From the NCBI RefSeq assembly GCF_014837065.1, contig NZ_JACSPP010000003.1, forward strand, positions 93,141-157,140: 64,000 bases of DNA. The letters run 5' to 3'. The notes beneath the pieces are model-generated. The model ran no database searches and had not been told where the DNA came from. It saw nothing but the letters and a program-made list of their open reading frames with translations. The stretch is from Phocaeicola intestinalis. GTDB lineage: Bacteria > Bacteroidota > Bacteroidia > Bacteroidales > Bacteroidaceae. Positions 52,651 through 62,428 of this stretch are shown here, piece by piece (the first letter of the stretch is position 1; the number at the start of each line of letters is the position of its first letter). The translations under genes and the position numbers were made by a program.

Positions 52651-53925
52651 TTATAGTTTTCCACAATTTTTTAAAGTCTGTTCGTATAAGCCGCGAATCT
52701 TCACGCCTACTTTCTCCCATACAATACCGTCGACTTCTTTCTTTCCTTCATCGCGCAGGTATTCGTACAATGCCGGATAAGTACAAATAGCATGAATGGC
52801 ATCTGCCATGGCATGAATATCCCAATAATCGGTCTTTATACATTTACTCAAGATTTCGGCACACCCCGACTGCTTGGAAATAATGGTAGGCACACTACAT
52901 TGCATAGCTTCCAGTGGCGATATGCCGAACGGCTCGGATACGGAAGGCATGATGTACACATCGCTGGCTTTCAATACCTCGTACACCTGTTTGCCTCTCA
53001 TGAAGCCCGGGAAATGGAAACGGTCGGCAATGCCTCTTTCGGCAGCCAGACGAATCATGGCATTCATCATATCACCGCTACCTGCCATGACGAAACGCAC
53101 GTGACGCGCACGGCGCAATACCATCGCAGCCGCTTCAACAAAATATTCCGGTCCTTTCTGCATGGTGATACGTCCCAGGAAGGTAACGATTTTCTCTTTC
53201 GGATTTTTACGCGGTACAATATCCTGAATCTCTTTTGACAACGGAGACACGGCATTGTGGACCGTAAAGACTTTACGCGGATCCTGATAGTATTTATGAA
53301 TAACCGTCTGTCGTGTCAATTCACTCACACACATGATGCAATCGGCGTGGTCCATACCGTTCTTTTCGATGGAATAAACCGTAGGGTTTACATTGCCACG
53401 GCTACGGTCGAAATCGGTAGCATGAACATGGATGACCAACGGTTTGCCTGATACCTGCTTGGCATGAATACCTGCCGGATAGGTCAGCCAGTCGTGCGAA
53501 TGGATGATATCAAATTCCTGCTGACGGGCAACCACTCCCGCCACAATGGAATAATTGTTTATTTCTTCATGCAAATTATCCGGATAACGCCCTGAAAATT
53601 CAAGGCAACCCAAATCATTGGTATGCATATAGTTGAAATCGGCATAGATATGGTCGCGCAAGTCGTAATAGAGCTGCGGGTCCATATAGTTTCCTACACG
53701 GCTTTTTACGTAATCCCATTCTACATCGCGCCATACGATAGGTACGCTGTTCATGCCGATGATTTTCAAGAAGCTTTGGTCTTCATCTCCCCATGGCTTC
53801 GGTATGCAGAAGGTAATCTGCATGTCCTCTTGTTGCGCTAAACCTTTGGTAAGTCCGTAACTGGCTGTACCTAAACCTCCCAAGATATGGGGAGGAAATT
53901 CCCATCCAAACATTAAAACTTTCAT
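52651..53925 (-). CDS. glycosyltransferase, glycogen synthase-like (GT4/GT5 type)
   Basis: 424 residues, GT-B fold. N-terminal MKVLMFGWEFPPHILGGLGT carries the glycine-rich donor loop of bacterial glycogen synthases; DIIHSHDWLTYPAGI and IHVHATDFDRSRGN follow. The C-terminal half has VTFLGRITMQKGPEYFVEAA, the phosphate/ADP-binding Lys, and SVSEPFGISPLEAMQC, the conserved ExxxxxxxE catalytic motif. In Bacteroides this gene lies between the debranching enzyme and GH57, as here, with 15-base gaps on each side. It probably elongates alpha-glucan (glycogen) from a nucleotide sugar. Confidence 0.92.
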   Translation of the reverse strand: MKVLMFGWEFPPHILGGLGTASYGLTKGLAQQEDMQITFCIPKPWGDEDQSFLKIIGMNSVPIVWRDVEWDYVKSRVGNYMDPQLYYDLRDHIYADFNYMHTNDLGCLEFSGRYPDNLHEEINNYSIVAGVVARQQEFDIIHSHDWLTYPAGIHAKQVSGKPLVIHVHATDFDRSRGNVNPTVYSIEKNGMDHADCIMCVSELTRQTVIHKYYQDPRKVFTVHNAVSPLSKEIQDIVPRKNPKEKIVTFLGRITMQKGPEYFVEAAAMVLRRARHVRFVMAGSGDMMNAMIRLAAERGIADRFHFPGFMRGKQVYEVLKASDVYIMPSVSEPFGISPLEAMQCSVPTIISKQSGCAEILSKCIKTDYWDIHAMADAIHAICTYPALYEYLRDEGKKEVDGIVWEKVGVKIRGLYEQTLKNCGKL

Positions 53926-53940
53926 AGTATTTCCTCCCTT

Positions 53941-55884
53941 TTACTGATTGTCATATTTTTCTAACAGATTTAAAGTTCTCAATATTTGAGCCACGTTCAT
54001 GGCGAACGAAATGGCTCCTCTGCCTCTGAATGGCGGGTTTCCATCGAATAATTCAGGAATAGAGCCTACGCAATGGAGTGACAATTCGTCTTCGAAGCTA
54101 ATCATCTGACGTTCTACGAACGAAATGGCACTACGCTTGTAGATGCGCAAATAGGCTTCGAGATAGAATCCTTCCAGCCAGGGCCATGCCGTACCTTGAT
54201 GGTAAGCGTAATCGCGTTGGATTTGCGGGCCTACATAATTCGGGTTGTAGCCTCCGCTCTTCGGGCTTAACGAGCGTAAACCTTTCGGAGTAAGAAGTTC
54301 CTTTGTCACAATATCGACCACGCCTTTCTTCTGTTTGGCATTCAACGGAGAATAATCGAATGCTGCTGCAAAAATCATGTTCGGGCGTACGCTCCAGTCC
54401 ATCATGTCTCCGTCTACGTAATCGAGCAGATAACCGTATTCGTTCAAGAATGTGTCAATGAATGCCTTTCCTGCTTTTTCTGCCAATTGGGTTAAGGTTC
54501 CGGCAAATTCTGTATCACCTCCTTCGCCCAGCAATTCTCCGGCAAACATCAACGCGTTGTACCACAGTGTATTGAATTCGACGATATATCCTGTACGCGG
54601 AGTAACCGGACGGCCGTTCGACATTGCATTCATCCACGTAATGGCTTTGTCTCTTCCTTGGGCATATACCAGTCCGTTATCACATACTTTCAGGTTCGGA
54701 TGTTTTCCTTCGGTAAGATACGTCATGATGTCTTTCAATAATGCCCCGTATTTGCTTCGTGCCGCATCGCGTGATACCATTTTTGCGTATTGCTGGATAG
54801 TCCATACTGCCCATAACAATACATCCGGATGTTCCATTTCGTAGACTTTCAGCGTTGCGGGTTCGCCTTTCATGAATTCGTAAATCGCTTTAGATGCCGT
54901 GTCCATCACCGTTTCGAACTTGTCTGTTTCATTGATGGCAAGCATCAGTCCCGGCAGAGAGATGAACATGTCACGCGCACGGCATTTGAACCATGGGTAG
55001 CCTGCCAAGACGTATGACTCGTCTCCTTGTTTGTTCAGGAACTGGTGGGCGGCATTAATCAGGCAATGCTTGAAATTGTCGCGCGGAGTACGGCGGTCTG
55101 CTTCTTCCGAGAAGAGTTGGTCCAGATTAGCGGTTTCAATTTCCGAAATGCCTCCCGAGAACACAACCGGATGGTCTTTAGTGATTTCCATTTCGAAATA
55201 CCCCGGCACATACAGGTCTTCATTGAAATCGTATCCGCGTTCTTGTTCTTTCGGATACTCTATGCCCCGGTACCAATCCGGTTGGAAATGGAATTCGTTC
55301 GGGCAATTGGTCTGCATGAACAATTCGGGATATCCCGGATACATACATGTTTTGATTCCGTTTTTTACGGTATCATACTGGCGGCTTGCCTGTGCGTTTT
55401 CATGAGTGTACTGACGTACGCTACGGAAAGCTAAATACGGGCGCAAGCGAAGTGTCGTACTGGAATGAGCGTCCAGCAAAGTATAACGAATCAAAATACG
55501 GTTCTCATGATGCACGAACAACTTTTCTTTCTTCAGCACTACACCTCCCACTCTGTAAATAGTAGTAGGCACTTTCTCGCATTCGAACTCTCGGATGTAC
55601 TTGTGACCACGCGGACTGAAAGTGTCTCCATGATATTTATGGAGTCCCAGATTAAATTCAGCCCCATGCTGGATGACCGTTTCATCGAGCGAGGACAACA
55701 ACACATGGTTTTCATCATCCAGTTCCGGCACGGGGATGACCAATAAACCATGGTATTTGCGAGTGTTGCAATCTACTATTGTAGAGCAATGATACGCGCC
55801 AGAACGATTAGTCCGAAGAATTTCACGTGTCAAAGATTCTTCCAAATTCGTCATCAGCGTCTTGTCAAATCGTAAATAACTCAT
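53941..55884 (-). CDS. glycogen debranching enzyme (amylo-alpha-1,6-glucosidase type)
   Basis: 647 residues, cytoplasmic. N-terminal glycogen-debranching domain (LTREILRTNRSGAYHCSTIV, RKYHGLLVIPV) and a C-terminal (alpha/alpha)6 domain with AGYPWFKCRARDMFISLPGLM, WTIQQYAKM, TWMNAMSNGRPVTPRTGYIVE and QRDYAYHQGTAWPWLEGFYL, features of the GDE_C/GH133 family. It removes alpha-1,6 branch stubs during glycogen turnover. First gene of the three-gene alpha-glucan operon, which is transcribed from a promoter at 55939-55968. Confidence 0.95.
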   Translation of the reverse strand: MSYLRFDKTLMTNLEESLTREILRTNRSGAYHCSTIVDCNTRKYHGLLVIPVPELDDENHVLLSSLDETVIQHGAEFNLGLHKYHGDTFSPRGHKYIREFECEKVPTTIYRVGGVVLKKEKLFVHHENRILIRYTLLDAHSSTTLRLRPYLAFRSVRQYTHENAQASRQYDTVKNGIKTCMYPGYPELFMQTNCPNEFHFQPDWYRGIEYPKEQERGYDFNEDLYVPGYFEMEITKDHPVVFSGGISEIETANLDQLFSEEADRRTPRDNFKHCLINAAHQFLNKQGDESYVLAGYPWFKCRARDMFISLPGLMLAINETDKFETVMDTASKAIYEFMKGEPATLKVYEMEHPDVLLWAVWTIQQYAKMVSRDAARSKYGALLKDIMTYLTEGKHPNLKVCDNGLVYAQGRDKAITWMNAMSNGRPVTPRTGYIVEFNTLWYNALMFAGELLGEGGDTEFAGTLTQLAEKAGKAFIDTFLNEYGYLLDYVDGDMMDWSVRPNMIFAAAFDYSPLNAKQKKGVVDIVTKELLTPKGLRSLSPKSGGYNPNYVGPQIQRDYAYHQGTAWPWLEGFYLEAYLRIYKRSAISFVERQMISFEDELSLHCVGSIPELFDGNPPFRGRGAISFAMNVAQILRTLNLLEKYDNQ

Positions 55885-55938
55885 AGCTGTTATATTAAGG
55901 TTATTAATTGCATAAAAAATGTTATTTCTTTAACACCT

Positions 55939-55968
55939 CAAAATTAGTAATTAAATAAACAAGGCAAA
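55939..55968 (-). promoter_or_regulatory. promoter of the alpha-glucan operon
   Basis: Reverse strand: TTTG (55965-55968), 18-base spacer, TAATTTTG (55939-55946), about 55 bases before the start codon. Confidence 0.5.
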
Positions 55969-56090
55969 ATGAAAAGTTCGTTTTTTTTTCCCGTTTACCT
56001 AAAAAAATTGCATTTTTCTTATTACAGGCAACACTATATTACAGAATGTGTGTTTTATAGCATAATTTAAGACATCGGCCTAACTAAATG

Positions 56091-56141
56091 CCCCAATCGG
56101 AACAAGATACACAAAAATGATGTCTGATGTTCCAATCGGGG
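56091..56141 (-). terminator. hairpin after GH35
   Basis: CCCCAATCGGAACA (56091-56104) pairs with TGTTCCAATCGGGG (56128-56141) with two wobble pairs. It lies 16 bases after the GH35 stop on the reverse strand. No T-run, so this may be an mRNA end structure rather than a classical terminator. Confidence 0.5.
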
Positions 56142-56156
56142 ACTGAAGATCTAATG

Positions 56157-58511
56157 TTAATAAGAGAAATTTTCGCCTTTCACATATACTTTAAAATCTT
56201 TGATGCCTCCGGGCACATTGCTTTCCATACGGGGCAGATATTGGATTGCAGTCAGGGTATGCTTCGCTCCCAAATCAATTACGACCGCATGAGGATAAGC
56301 CGAACCGGTTTCGGTACTCCAGTAGGTAGACTCCTGCAAATCGAAAATCTTATCCGCCGAACGGTTTACTTGCGATACATCTTCGCTATCCGCATATTTT
56401 ACAATCCACGGTTCACGCGAAAGACGTTCTCCGTTTTCATCAAGCAGATACATTTCGGCAATACATGCCAAGTCTTTTCCGTCTTGCGCATTCAAGGCTT
56501 CTATACAGACATAACGTCCCGAAACCGGCTTGCCGAATTTCATTTCCTGCCATCCGTTGCCCGCTTTGAAGCTTCCGCTCAATACCGGAGTCTCTCCCGC
56601 AAGCCGGAGTTCTTCACCCTTATTGCGATGTGTCAGCGGCTTATTCACCAGCAATTGGTTCAGAATCGGTTCTTCCAACCCTTCCGTACGGGCTTCTTTT
56701 GGACCTACGATATCAAATACCAATATTTCATTTTCGCCTTCTTTCAACCAACATCCCGGGACATACAATGTCTGCTGAGGACCGATTTCCCAAATGCGTC
56801 CGATGCCATATCCGTTTACATAAACCAAGCCTTTGCCCCATGTTTCAAAGTTCAAGAACGTATCGCCCGGCTTCTCTACGTGGAATGTAGCCCGGTAGCA
56901 ACCCGGCACACGCTGGCCTTGCGCATCTTTTACCGACTTCAGCGGTTCAAACTTCAAACCTTTATACCATTCGTAACGGTCTTCCAGGTTATAAACCTTC
57001 CAGCCTTTCAATTCGGTAGTACGTCCTCCGTTCTTCAATTCGACCTTTTCGGTAATTCCTTTAAAGTCTTTGATAGCCCGTCCGAAATTGATACGTCCCA
57101 TGGCTTCCACCAAGATATCCAATTGCGCACCTTCGGCACATGCCGGAATATCCAGTTGCTTTTCCCCGTTCCGGCGGTCCAGTTTGCCGATATATTTCCC
57201 GTCAATAAAGATTTGTGCATAATCATGAGCTTCGGTTACGGTAAGTGTAGCCGAACGGTCAATCTTGGGCAAAGTTGTGCGGTAAAGAATGCTTCCGAAT
57301 CCCTGATCGTACTCTTCCATCGTGCGGATGGTATCATCGCTCTTCGGTTCGGGCAGATTAGCGAACAGCGGAGCCACTTCGGTAAACTCGAAAGCCGGTA
57401 CGGAGATAGTCGGGATATCATCGGGCACTTTAGCCTGCTTCTTTCCGTCCATATATTTCGCCAAGGTCTCACGCAATTTCTCGTATTTCGGCGTAATCTT
57501 TCCCGATTCGCTGATAGGCGCATCATAATCATACGAAGTCACATCCGGTGCAAATCCCGGCGAGTTCGCTCCAGCCCAGTGTCCCCAGTTGGTACCGCCG
57601 TGAGTCATGTAAAGACTGAACGAAATACCCTTTGAAAGCATTTCATCAATGCCGGCAATCATATCATCTGCCGCACGGGTCTCGTGATTGGCTCCCCATT
57701 TGTCGAACCATCCGCTCCAGAACTCGCTACACATCAACGGGCTGTCGGGACGTACTTTCTTTAATGGAGCAAACTGTTCGTCGATATTCGCACCTGTACC
57801 GAAGTTCATGGTCCACACCAAATCGTCTAATGCATTGAGTTGGAAATTGGATGCCCAGTCGCATTGGAACAAGGTTACATCGCCGAAATTCTCGCGCACG
57901 ATGTCGCGTATCTTCGCTACATATTCCTTGCTTTCGCCATACGATCCGTATTCATTCTCTACCTGTACCATAATAATAGGGCCGCCCTTTTGTATGGTCA
58001 ATCCAGCCACCTGATTGGCAACTTCTTTCTCGAAGATAGCCACACGTTCCAGGAAATACGGGTCGTCCTCACGCAAACGGATGTCTTTTTTCTTTAAAAG
58101 CCACCAGGGCAGACCGCCCATTTCCCACTCGGCACATACATACGGACCGGGACGGAGGATAACATACATATCATTCTTCTGGCACAGGCGGCAGAACTCA
58201 GCCAAGTCCTTTTGCCCGGTAAAGTCGAACTCTCCCGGCTTCTCTTCATGGAAATTCCAGAAAACATACAGGCAAATTGTATTCATCCCTAACGCCTTGC
58301 ATTGCTTGATGCGATGCTCCCAATAGGCACGTGGAATACGAGGATAATGCAACTCGGCAGCCTTTACCACAAAAGGCTCGCCATTGAGCAGGAAACTTCC
58401 TTTCCCTGCCTCAAACGTTCCGCTTTCAGCTTTCGGCGCACACGACTGAAATCCAGTCATCGCTCCAATAGAAAGCAGAAGCGACACGCCAATAGTTGCC
58501 AATTTATTCAT
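56157..58511 (-). CDS. GH35 beta-galactosidase with C-terminal F5/8-type domain
   Basis: 784 residues, lipoprotein signal (GFQSC, Cys24). The GH35 barrel contains AAELHYPRIPRAYWEHRIKQ, CLYVFWNFHEEKPGEFDF, VQVENEYGSYG (acid/base Glu near residue 183) and CSEFWSGWFDKWG (nucleophile Glu near 262), then MTHGGTNWGHWAGAN. Two beta-jelly-roll regions follow and the end (YVCIEALNAQDGKDLACIAE to the stop) resembles a discoidin/F5/8 or CBM32-like domain. It releases terminal beta-galactose from glycans. Divergently paired with the double-domain GH43. Confidence 0.94.
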   Translation of the reverse strand: MNKLATIGVSLLLSIGAMTGFQSCAPKAESGTFEAGKGSFLLNGEPFVVKAAELHYPRIPRAYWEHRIKQCKALGMNTICLYVFWNFHEEKPGEFDFTGQKDLAEFCRLCQKNDMYVILRPGPYVCAEWEMGGLPWWLLKKKDIRLREDDPYFLERVAIFEKEVANQVAGLTIQKGGPIIMVQVENEYGSYGESKEYVAKIRDIVRENFGDVTLFQCDWASNFQLNALDDLVWTMNFGTGANIDEQFAPLKKVRPDSPLMCSEFWSGWFDKWGANHETRAADDMIAGIDEMLSKGISFSLYMTHGGTNWGHWAGANSPGFAPDVTSYDYDAPISESGKITPKYEKLRETLAKYMDGKKQAKVPDDIPTISVPAFEFTEVAPLFANLPEPKSDDTIRTMEEYDQGFGSILYRTTLPKIDRSATLTVTEAHDYAQIFIDGKYIGKLDRRNGEKQLDIPACAEGAQLDILVEAMGRINFGRAIKDFKGITEKVELKNGGRTTELKGWKVYNLEDRYEWYKGLKFEPLKSVKDAQGQRVPGCYRATFHVEKPGDTFLNFETWGKGLVYVNGYGIGRIWEIGPQQTLYVPGCWLKEGENEILVFDIVGPKEARTEGLEEPILNQLLVNKPLTHRNKGEELRLAGETPVLSGSFKAGNGWQEMKFGKPVSGRYVCIEALNAQDGKDLACIAEMYLLDENGERLSREPWIVKYADSEDVSQVNRSADKIFDLQESTYWSTETGSAYPHAVVIDLGAKHTLTAIQYLPRMESNVPGGIKDFKVYVKGENFSY

Positions 58512-58564
58512 ACAAGTTTTCTTTAAAAGTTAACAAATAATTTCATGTTATCAGATTGTCTGCA

Positions 58565-58572
58565 CAAAGATA
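58565..58572 (-). promoter_or_regulatory. putative -7 box of GH35
   Basis: Reverse-strand TATCTTTG, 53 bases before the GH35 start. Confidence 0.45.
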
Positions 58573-58670
58573 GGAAAAAATGGATAGCCGAAAGAGAAAA
58601 TAATCAGTCAAATTAGAGGCATAAACCGGTCAAAAACACTTTCTCGCATACATCGTAATGCAGAAAGCCC

Positions 58671-58678
58671 TATCTTTG
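58671..58678 (+). promoter_or_regulatory. putative -7 box of GH43
   Basis: TATCTTTG, 47 bases before the GH43 start; divergent from the GH35 box about 100 bases away, so shared control is possible. Confidence 0.45.
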
Positions 58679-58725
58679 TTAAAAGAATAATCCAAACAAA
58701 TACTATTAACCAAAAACAATTAACC

Positions 58726-60654
58726 ATGAATTACAAGACACGTATGCTTGCCTTGCTCGCGTTGTTTCTGCTGACAATTTCAGTATCGCGGGCATCCCAG
58801 ACAGAAGAAAAAGACTATGTAGGCTATCTCTTCACGTATTTCACCGGAAACCACATCAGTGAAGAAGCGGTATGTTTTGCCGTCAGTATGGACGGGTATT
58901 CTTTTTATGCACTGAACGGCAACAAGCCGGTGCTCGACTCGAAAGTCATCAGTTCGACCGGAGGTGTACGCGACCCGCATATCCTGCGGTGCGAAGACGG
59001 AAAGACTTTCTACATGGTCGTGACCGATATGGTGTCGGATAACGGATGGGATTCGAACCGCGCTCTGGTGATGCTGAAATCTACCGACCTTGTCAACTGG
59101 TCGCACTCCATCATCAACATGCAGAAGCGCTATAAAGGACAGGAAAAGCTGAAACGGGTATGGGCGCCTCAAACCATCTTCGATAAAGAAGCAGGCAAGT
59201 ATATGCTTTACTGGTCCATGCAATACGAAGGCGGACCGGACGTTATCTATTACGCATACGCCAACGAGGACTTCACCGACCTGACCGGTGAACCTAAACC
59301 TTTGTTTATTCCTGCCGACAAGAAATCCTGCATTGACGGGGATATTGTCTATAAGGACGGAGTGTACCATCTGTTCTATAAAACAGAAGGACATGGAAAC
59401 GGCATCAAAGTTGCTACTACCCGCTCGCTTACATCTGGGGAATGGGAAGAAAGCCCCGACTACAAGCAACAGACCAAAGAAGCGGTAGAAGGTGCAGGCA
59501 CATTCAAACTGATAGGACAGGACAAATACATCCTGATGTATGACGTGTACATGAAAGGGGCTTACCAATTTACGGAAACCACCGACCTGGAACACTTTAA
59601 AGTGATTGACCATGCAGTAAAGATGAACTTCCATCCACGTCACGGAACCGTTATCCCCATTACCCGTGCCGAACTGAAACGCATTACAGATAAATGGGGA
59701 AAGCCGGAGGAACTGGGCGAATTGCCTCAGAATCCGGTATTGCCCGGTTTTCATGCCGACCCGGAAATACTTTATTCAAAGAAAACTGATAAATATTACA
59801 TCTATTCCACTACCGACGGTCAGCCCGGATGGGGAGGCTGGTATTTTACGGCATTCTCTTCGCCCGACCTGAAAGACTGGACTTATGAAGGCGTCATCCT
59901 CGACCTGCGCTCTCCACAGGTTCCTTGGGCAAACGGCAATGCATGGGCACCCGCCATTGAAGAAAAACTGATAGACGGAAAATACAAATACTTCTTCTAT
60001 TATAGCGGCAACCCGAACGACAATTCGCGCAAACAAATCGGTGTAGCCATAGCCGACTCGCCCACAGGTCCGTTTAAGGACATGGGACAACCCATCATCA
60101 CCGATTCTCCTGCCGGACACGGGCAGCAAATTGATGTGGATGTATTTACCGACCCAATGACTGGTACACCTTATATATATTGGGGCAACGGTTACATGGC
60201 AGGAGCCGAACTGAACAGCGATATGGTATCGGTAAAGAAAGAAACCATCAAGGTGTTGACTCCCAAAGGCGGAACCCTGAAAGACTATGCCTATCGCGAA
60301 GCCCCGTATGTATTCTACCGAAAAGGTACCTATTACTTCTTATGGTCGGTAGACGATACCGGCTCGCCCAACTATCATGTGGCATACGGCACATCCGATT
60401 CGCCTCTCGGTCCGATAAAGGTAGCCAAGGATCCTATCGTAACCATTCAAGACCCGGCAAAAGAAATCTACGGACCGGCGCATAACTCTGTCGTACGCAA
60501 ACCAGGTACCGATGAATGGTACATCGTCTACCACCGCATCAACAAGAATTATCTGGATAAAGACAAAGGTCCGGGCGTGCACCGCGAAGTCTGCATCGAC
60601 CGGCTTGAGTTCAATGAAGACGGAACCATCAGACGCGTGACACTCAACAGGTAA
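58726..60654 (+). CDS. secreted double-domain GH43 glycoside hydrolase
   Basis: 642 residues with signal peptide (ending SVSRAS). Two GH43-type propellers in one chain. Domain 1 (about 28-330): GYLFTYFTGNHISEE, GGVRDPHILRC with the presumed base Asp, RVWAPQTIFDKEAGK, CIDGDIVYKDGVYHLFY, VEGAGTFKLIG with the presumed acid Glu. Domain 2 (about 340-642): PVLPGFHADPEILYSKKTDK, NAWAPAIEEKLIDGKYKYFF, HGQQIDVDVFTDPMTGTPYI and REAPYVFYRKGTYYF. Both appear to keep the catalytic Asp, Asp, Glu set. Such enzymes trim arabinose or galactose side chains. Divergent to GH35, which fits a shared substrate such as arabinogalactan. Confidence 0.92.
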   Translation: MNYKTRMLALLALFLLTISVSRASQTEEKDYVGYLFTYFTGNHISEEAVCFAVSMDGYSFYALNGNKPVLDSKVISSTGGVRDPHILRCEDGKTFYMVVTDMVSDNGWDSNRALVMLKSTDLVNWSHSIINMQKRYKGQEKLKRVWAPQTIFDKEAGKYMLYWSMQYEGGPDVIYYAYANEDFTDLTGEPKPLFIPADKKSCIDGDIVYKDGVYHLFYKTEGHGNGIKVATTRSLTSGEWEESPDYKQQTKEAVEGAGTFKLIGQDKYILMYDVYMKGAYQFTETTDLEHFKVIDHAVKMNFHPRHGTVIPITRAELKRITDKWGKPEELGELPQNPVLPGFHADPEILYSKKTDKYYIYSTTDGQPGWGGWYFTAFSSPDLKDWTYEGVILDLRSPQVPWANGNAWAPAIEEKLIDGKYKYFFYYSGNPNDNSRKQIGVAIADSPTGPFKDMGQPIITDSPAGHGQQIDVDVFTDPMTGTPYIYWGNGYMAGAELNSDMVSVKKETIKVLTPKGGTLKDYAYREAPYVFYRKGTYYFLWSVDDTGSPNYHVAYGTSDSPLGPIKVAKDPIVTIQDPAKEIYGPAHNSVVRKPGTDEWYIVYHRINKNYLDKDKGPGVHREVCIDRLEFNEDGTIRRVTLNR

Positions 60655-60697
60655 ATCATCTAAAAACGACTTCGTACCAATATAAGAATCAACAAAA

Positions 60698-60755
60698 AGA
60701 CACAGAGATACAAAAATATTTGATATTCACCATAAAACTTTGTATTTCTGTGTCT
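60698..60755. terminator. hairpin after GH43
   Basis: AGACACAGAGATACAAA (60698-60714) is complementary to TTTGTATTTCTGTGTCT (60739-60755) with two mismatches. It lies between converging genes and belongs to the CACAGAG-type palindromes. Confidence 0.6.
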
Positions 60756-60835
60756 TCCGGTTAAAATCTTTTCAGCGTTCAGAACCTGATAGAATATTAC
60801 TTTATTGGAAAATTTAAACAGGTTCTAAGACATTC

Positions 60836-62410
60836 TTAAAAATGCACACCTAACGTGAACAACAGCTGATGACGGTCATTGTTTACTTTGACGGCAGGAA
60901 GACCTTCCTCCAAATCAAACGCATAAAAGTCGGCCTTATAAAAATCGTACTTATAAGCCAAGTCGGCATAGAACAGCTTACCCCGATAGCCCAGACCTAC
61001 CGTTACGGCCTGCAATGACTTCGTATTCATATATTCCGGATTCGTACGCGTCTCGTCAGTATCTGCGATATTTTTATACGAATCATCGTATATCAATGCC
61101 GAACGGAAATTATAACCGGCACGCACGCTGAACGTCGATGATACTTTTGTTTCCATACCGACACGAAATGTATGAACACCTTTTAACGACTCATTTACAG
61201 CTGCCGTTCCGTTAATGTATTCACTACCGTCCGTTTCAGACAACTTGGCAGAAGAATATTTGGCATATTCGTATTCTGCATCCAACGCCATGATGCCCCC
61301 TACTACCGTTCCCATACTGACATTGAAACGCCAAGGAGTGGTCAGACGAAAATCACGGACATACTGAGGATGAAGATAATCAGCTAAATTTTCAGTCATT
61401 TCTCCAAACCCCGGCAGGTTAGAAGTTAAATTAGCCGTATAACGTTCGGTTATCGAGTACCATATCGGGGTATGAATCGCCAAACCTATACGGAACGGCG
61501 AATAAGCAAACGGACGGACAATTGCTCCCAATTTCAAATCAATACCCGAACCGTCTGCACTATAAAAGTTGTTTAAAGTATAACTGCCATTGCCCGACAA
61601 TGTTTCACCATACGATGAATAACGATTATAATCGAGGGTATATATACCTAATGTCACACCAAAATAATAACGGTCCTGCACATTGACAGCCATATTGATA
61701 TCATACTCGTTGACGCTTCCTTCCTCACGACTGTAATATTGATTACTTAACGCCTTCCAACCTTCCATACCTACTATCCGATCACCCGATTCAGATGATT
61801 GAAGGATGGGAGAAACCAAATGAGTGCGTGCACCTAATGCGCCCAAAAAAGGAGTACCGTAAAAATACTCGTCGATGTATGGATTTTCGGCATCATACAA
61901 CTCCGCAAAATCTACCTCCGTATTATAATAACCTGCGTTCAGCAACATATCCGCCATTTGCCACGTAAGTGAAGCACCATTGGCGTATTGTCCCGATGTT
62001 GAGAACTGGCGATTAAAGTTAGCACGCTTGTGATAATTAAATGCAAAATTCAAATAACGGATATTGGTCTTGTTGCCTATTTTCGTGCTCCACACCAGTC
62101 CCGCCTGGTCGAACGAAGCTTTCGTTCGTTTCTCATTGGCAACCGAACCACCCATATCCGATTTTGCCTGATTATTGTTCATGCCAAATGAGACCGTAAC
62201 ATCATTTCCCCGAAATAGTCCAATACCTGCAGGATTGGTTCCAATGGTCGAGATATCCGCTCCTAACGCACTCATCGCACCTCCCATGCCGACAAAACGA
62301 GCTGTCCCATTTAAATCATCGTCCATATAACGGACTACATCATATTGATTTTGAGCCATCACTGCCGACATACAGCCAAGCAGTAAGGCTATCATGCTTA
62401 TCTTTTTCAT
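60836..62410 (-). CDS. outer-membrane protein of the OmpP1/FadL/TodX type
   Basis: 524 residues with signal peptide (ending SAVMAQ). The N-terminal hatch-like region TARFVGMGGAMSALGADIST and TIGTNPAGIGLFRGNDV is the FadL-family pattern. The rest alternates beta strands of an outer-membrane barrel and ends in an aromatic residue (LLFTLGVHF). Bacteroides homologues are often annotated as hemin receptor or FadL-like, but ligand data are lacking. It follows the Trp/Tyr-rich gene by 18 bases on the same strand. Confidence 0.85.
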   Translation of the reverse strand: MKKISMIALLLGCMSAVMAQNQYDVVRYMDDDLNGTARFVGMGGAMSALGADISTIGTNPAGIGLFRGNDVTVSFGMNNNQAKSDMGGSVANEKRTKASFDQAGLVWSTKIGNKTNIRYLNFAFNYHKRANFNRQFSTSGQYANGASLTWQMADMLLNAGYYNTEVDFAELYDAENPYIDEYFYGTPFLGALGARTHLVSPILQSSESGDRIVGMEGWKALSNQYYSREEGSVNEYDINMAVNVQDRYYFGVTLGIYTLDYNRYSSYGETLSGNGSYTLNNFYSADGSGIDLKLGAIVRPFAYSPFRIGLAIHTPIWYSITERYTANLTSNLPGFGEMTENLADYLHPQYVRDFRLTTPWRFNVSMGTVVGGIMALDAEYEYAKYSSAKLSETDGSEYINGTAAVNESLKGVHTFRVGMETKVSSTFSVRAGYNFRSALIYDDSYKNIADTDETRTNPEYMNTKSLQAVTVGLGYRGKLFYADLAYKYDFYKADFYAFDLEEGLPAVKVNNDRHQLLFTLGVHF

Positions 62411-62428
62411 ATCTGTAGTTTAACTAAT

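Noticed and set aside
56127..57635. 502-codon open frame on the forward strand
   Set aside because: Antisense to GH35. GH35 has both catalytic glutamates and a signal peptide, so the other strand is a shadow.
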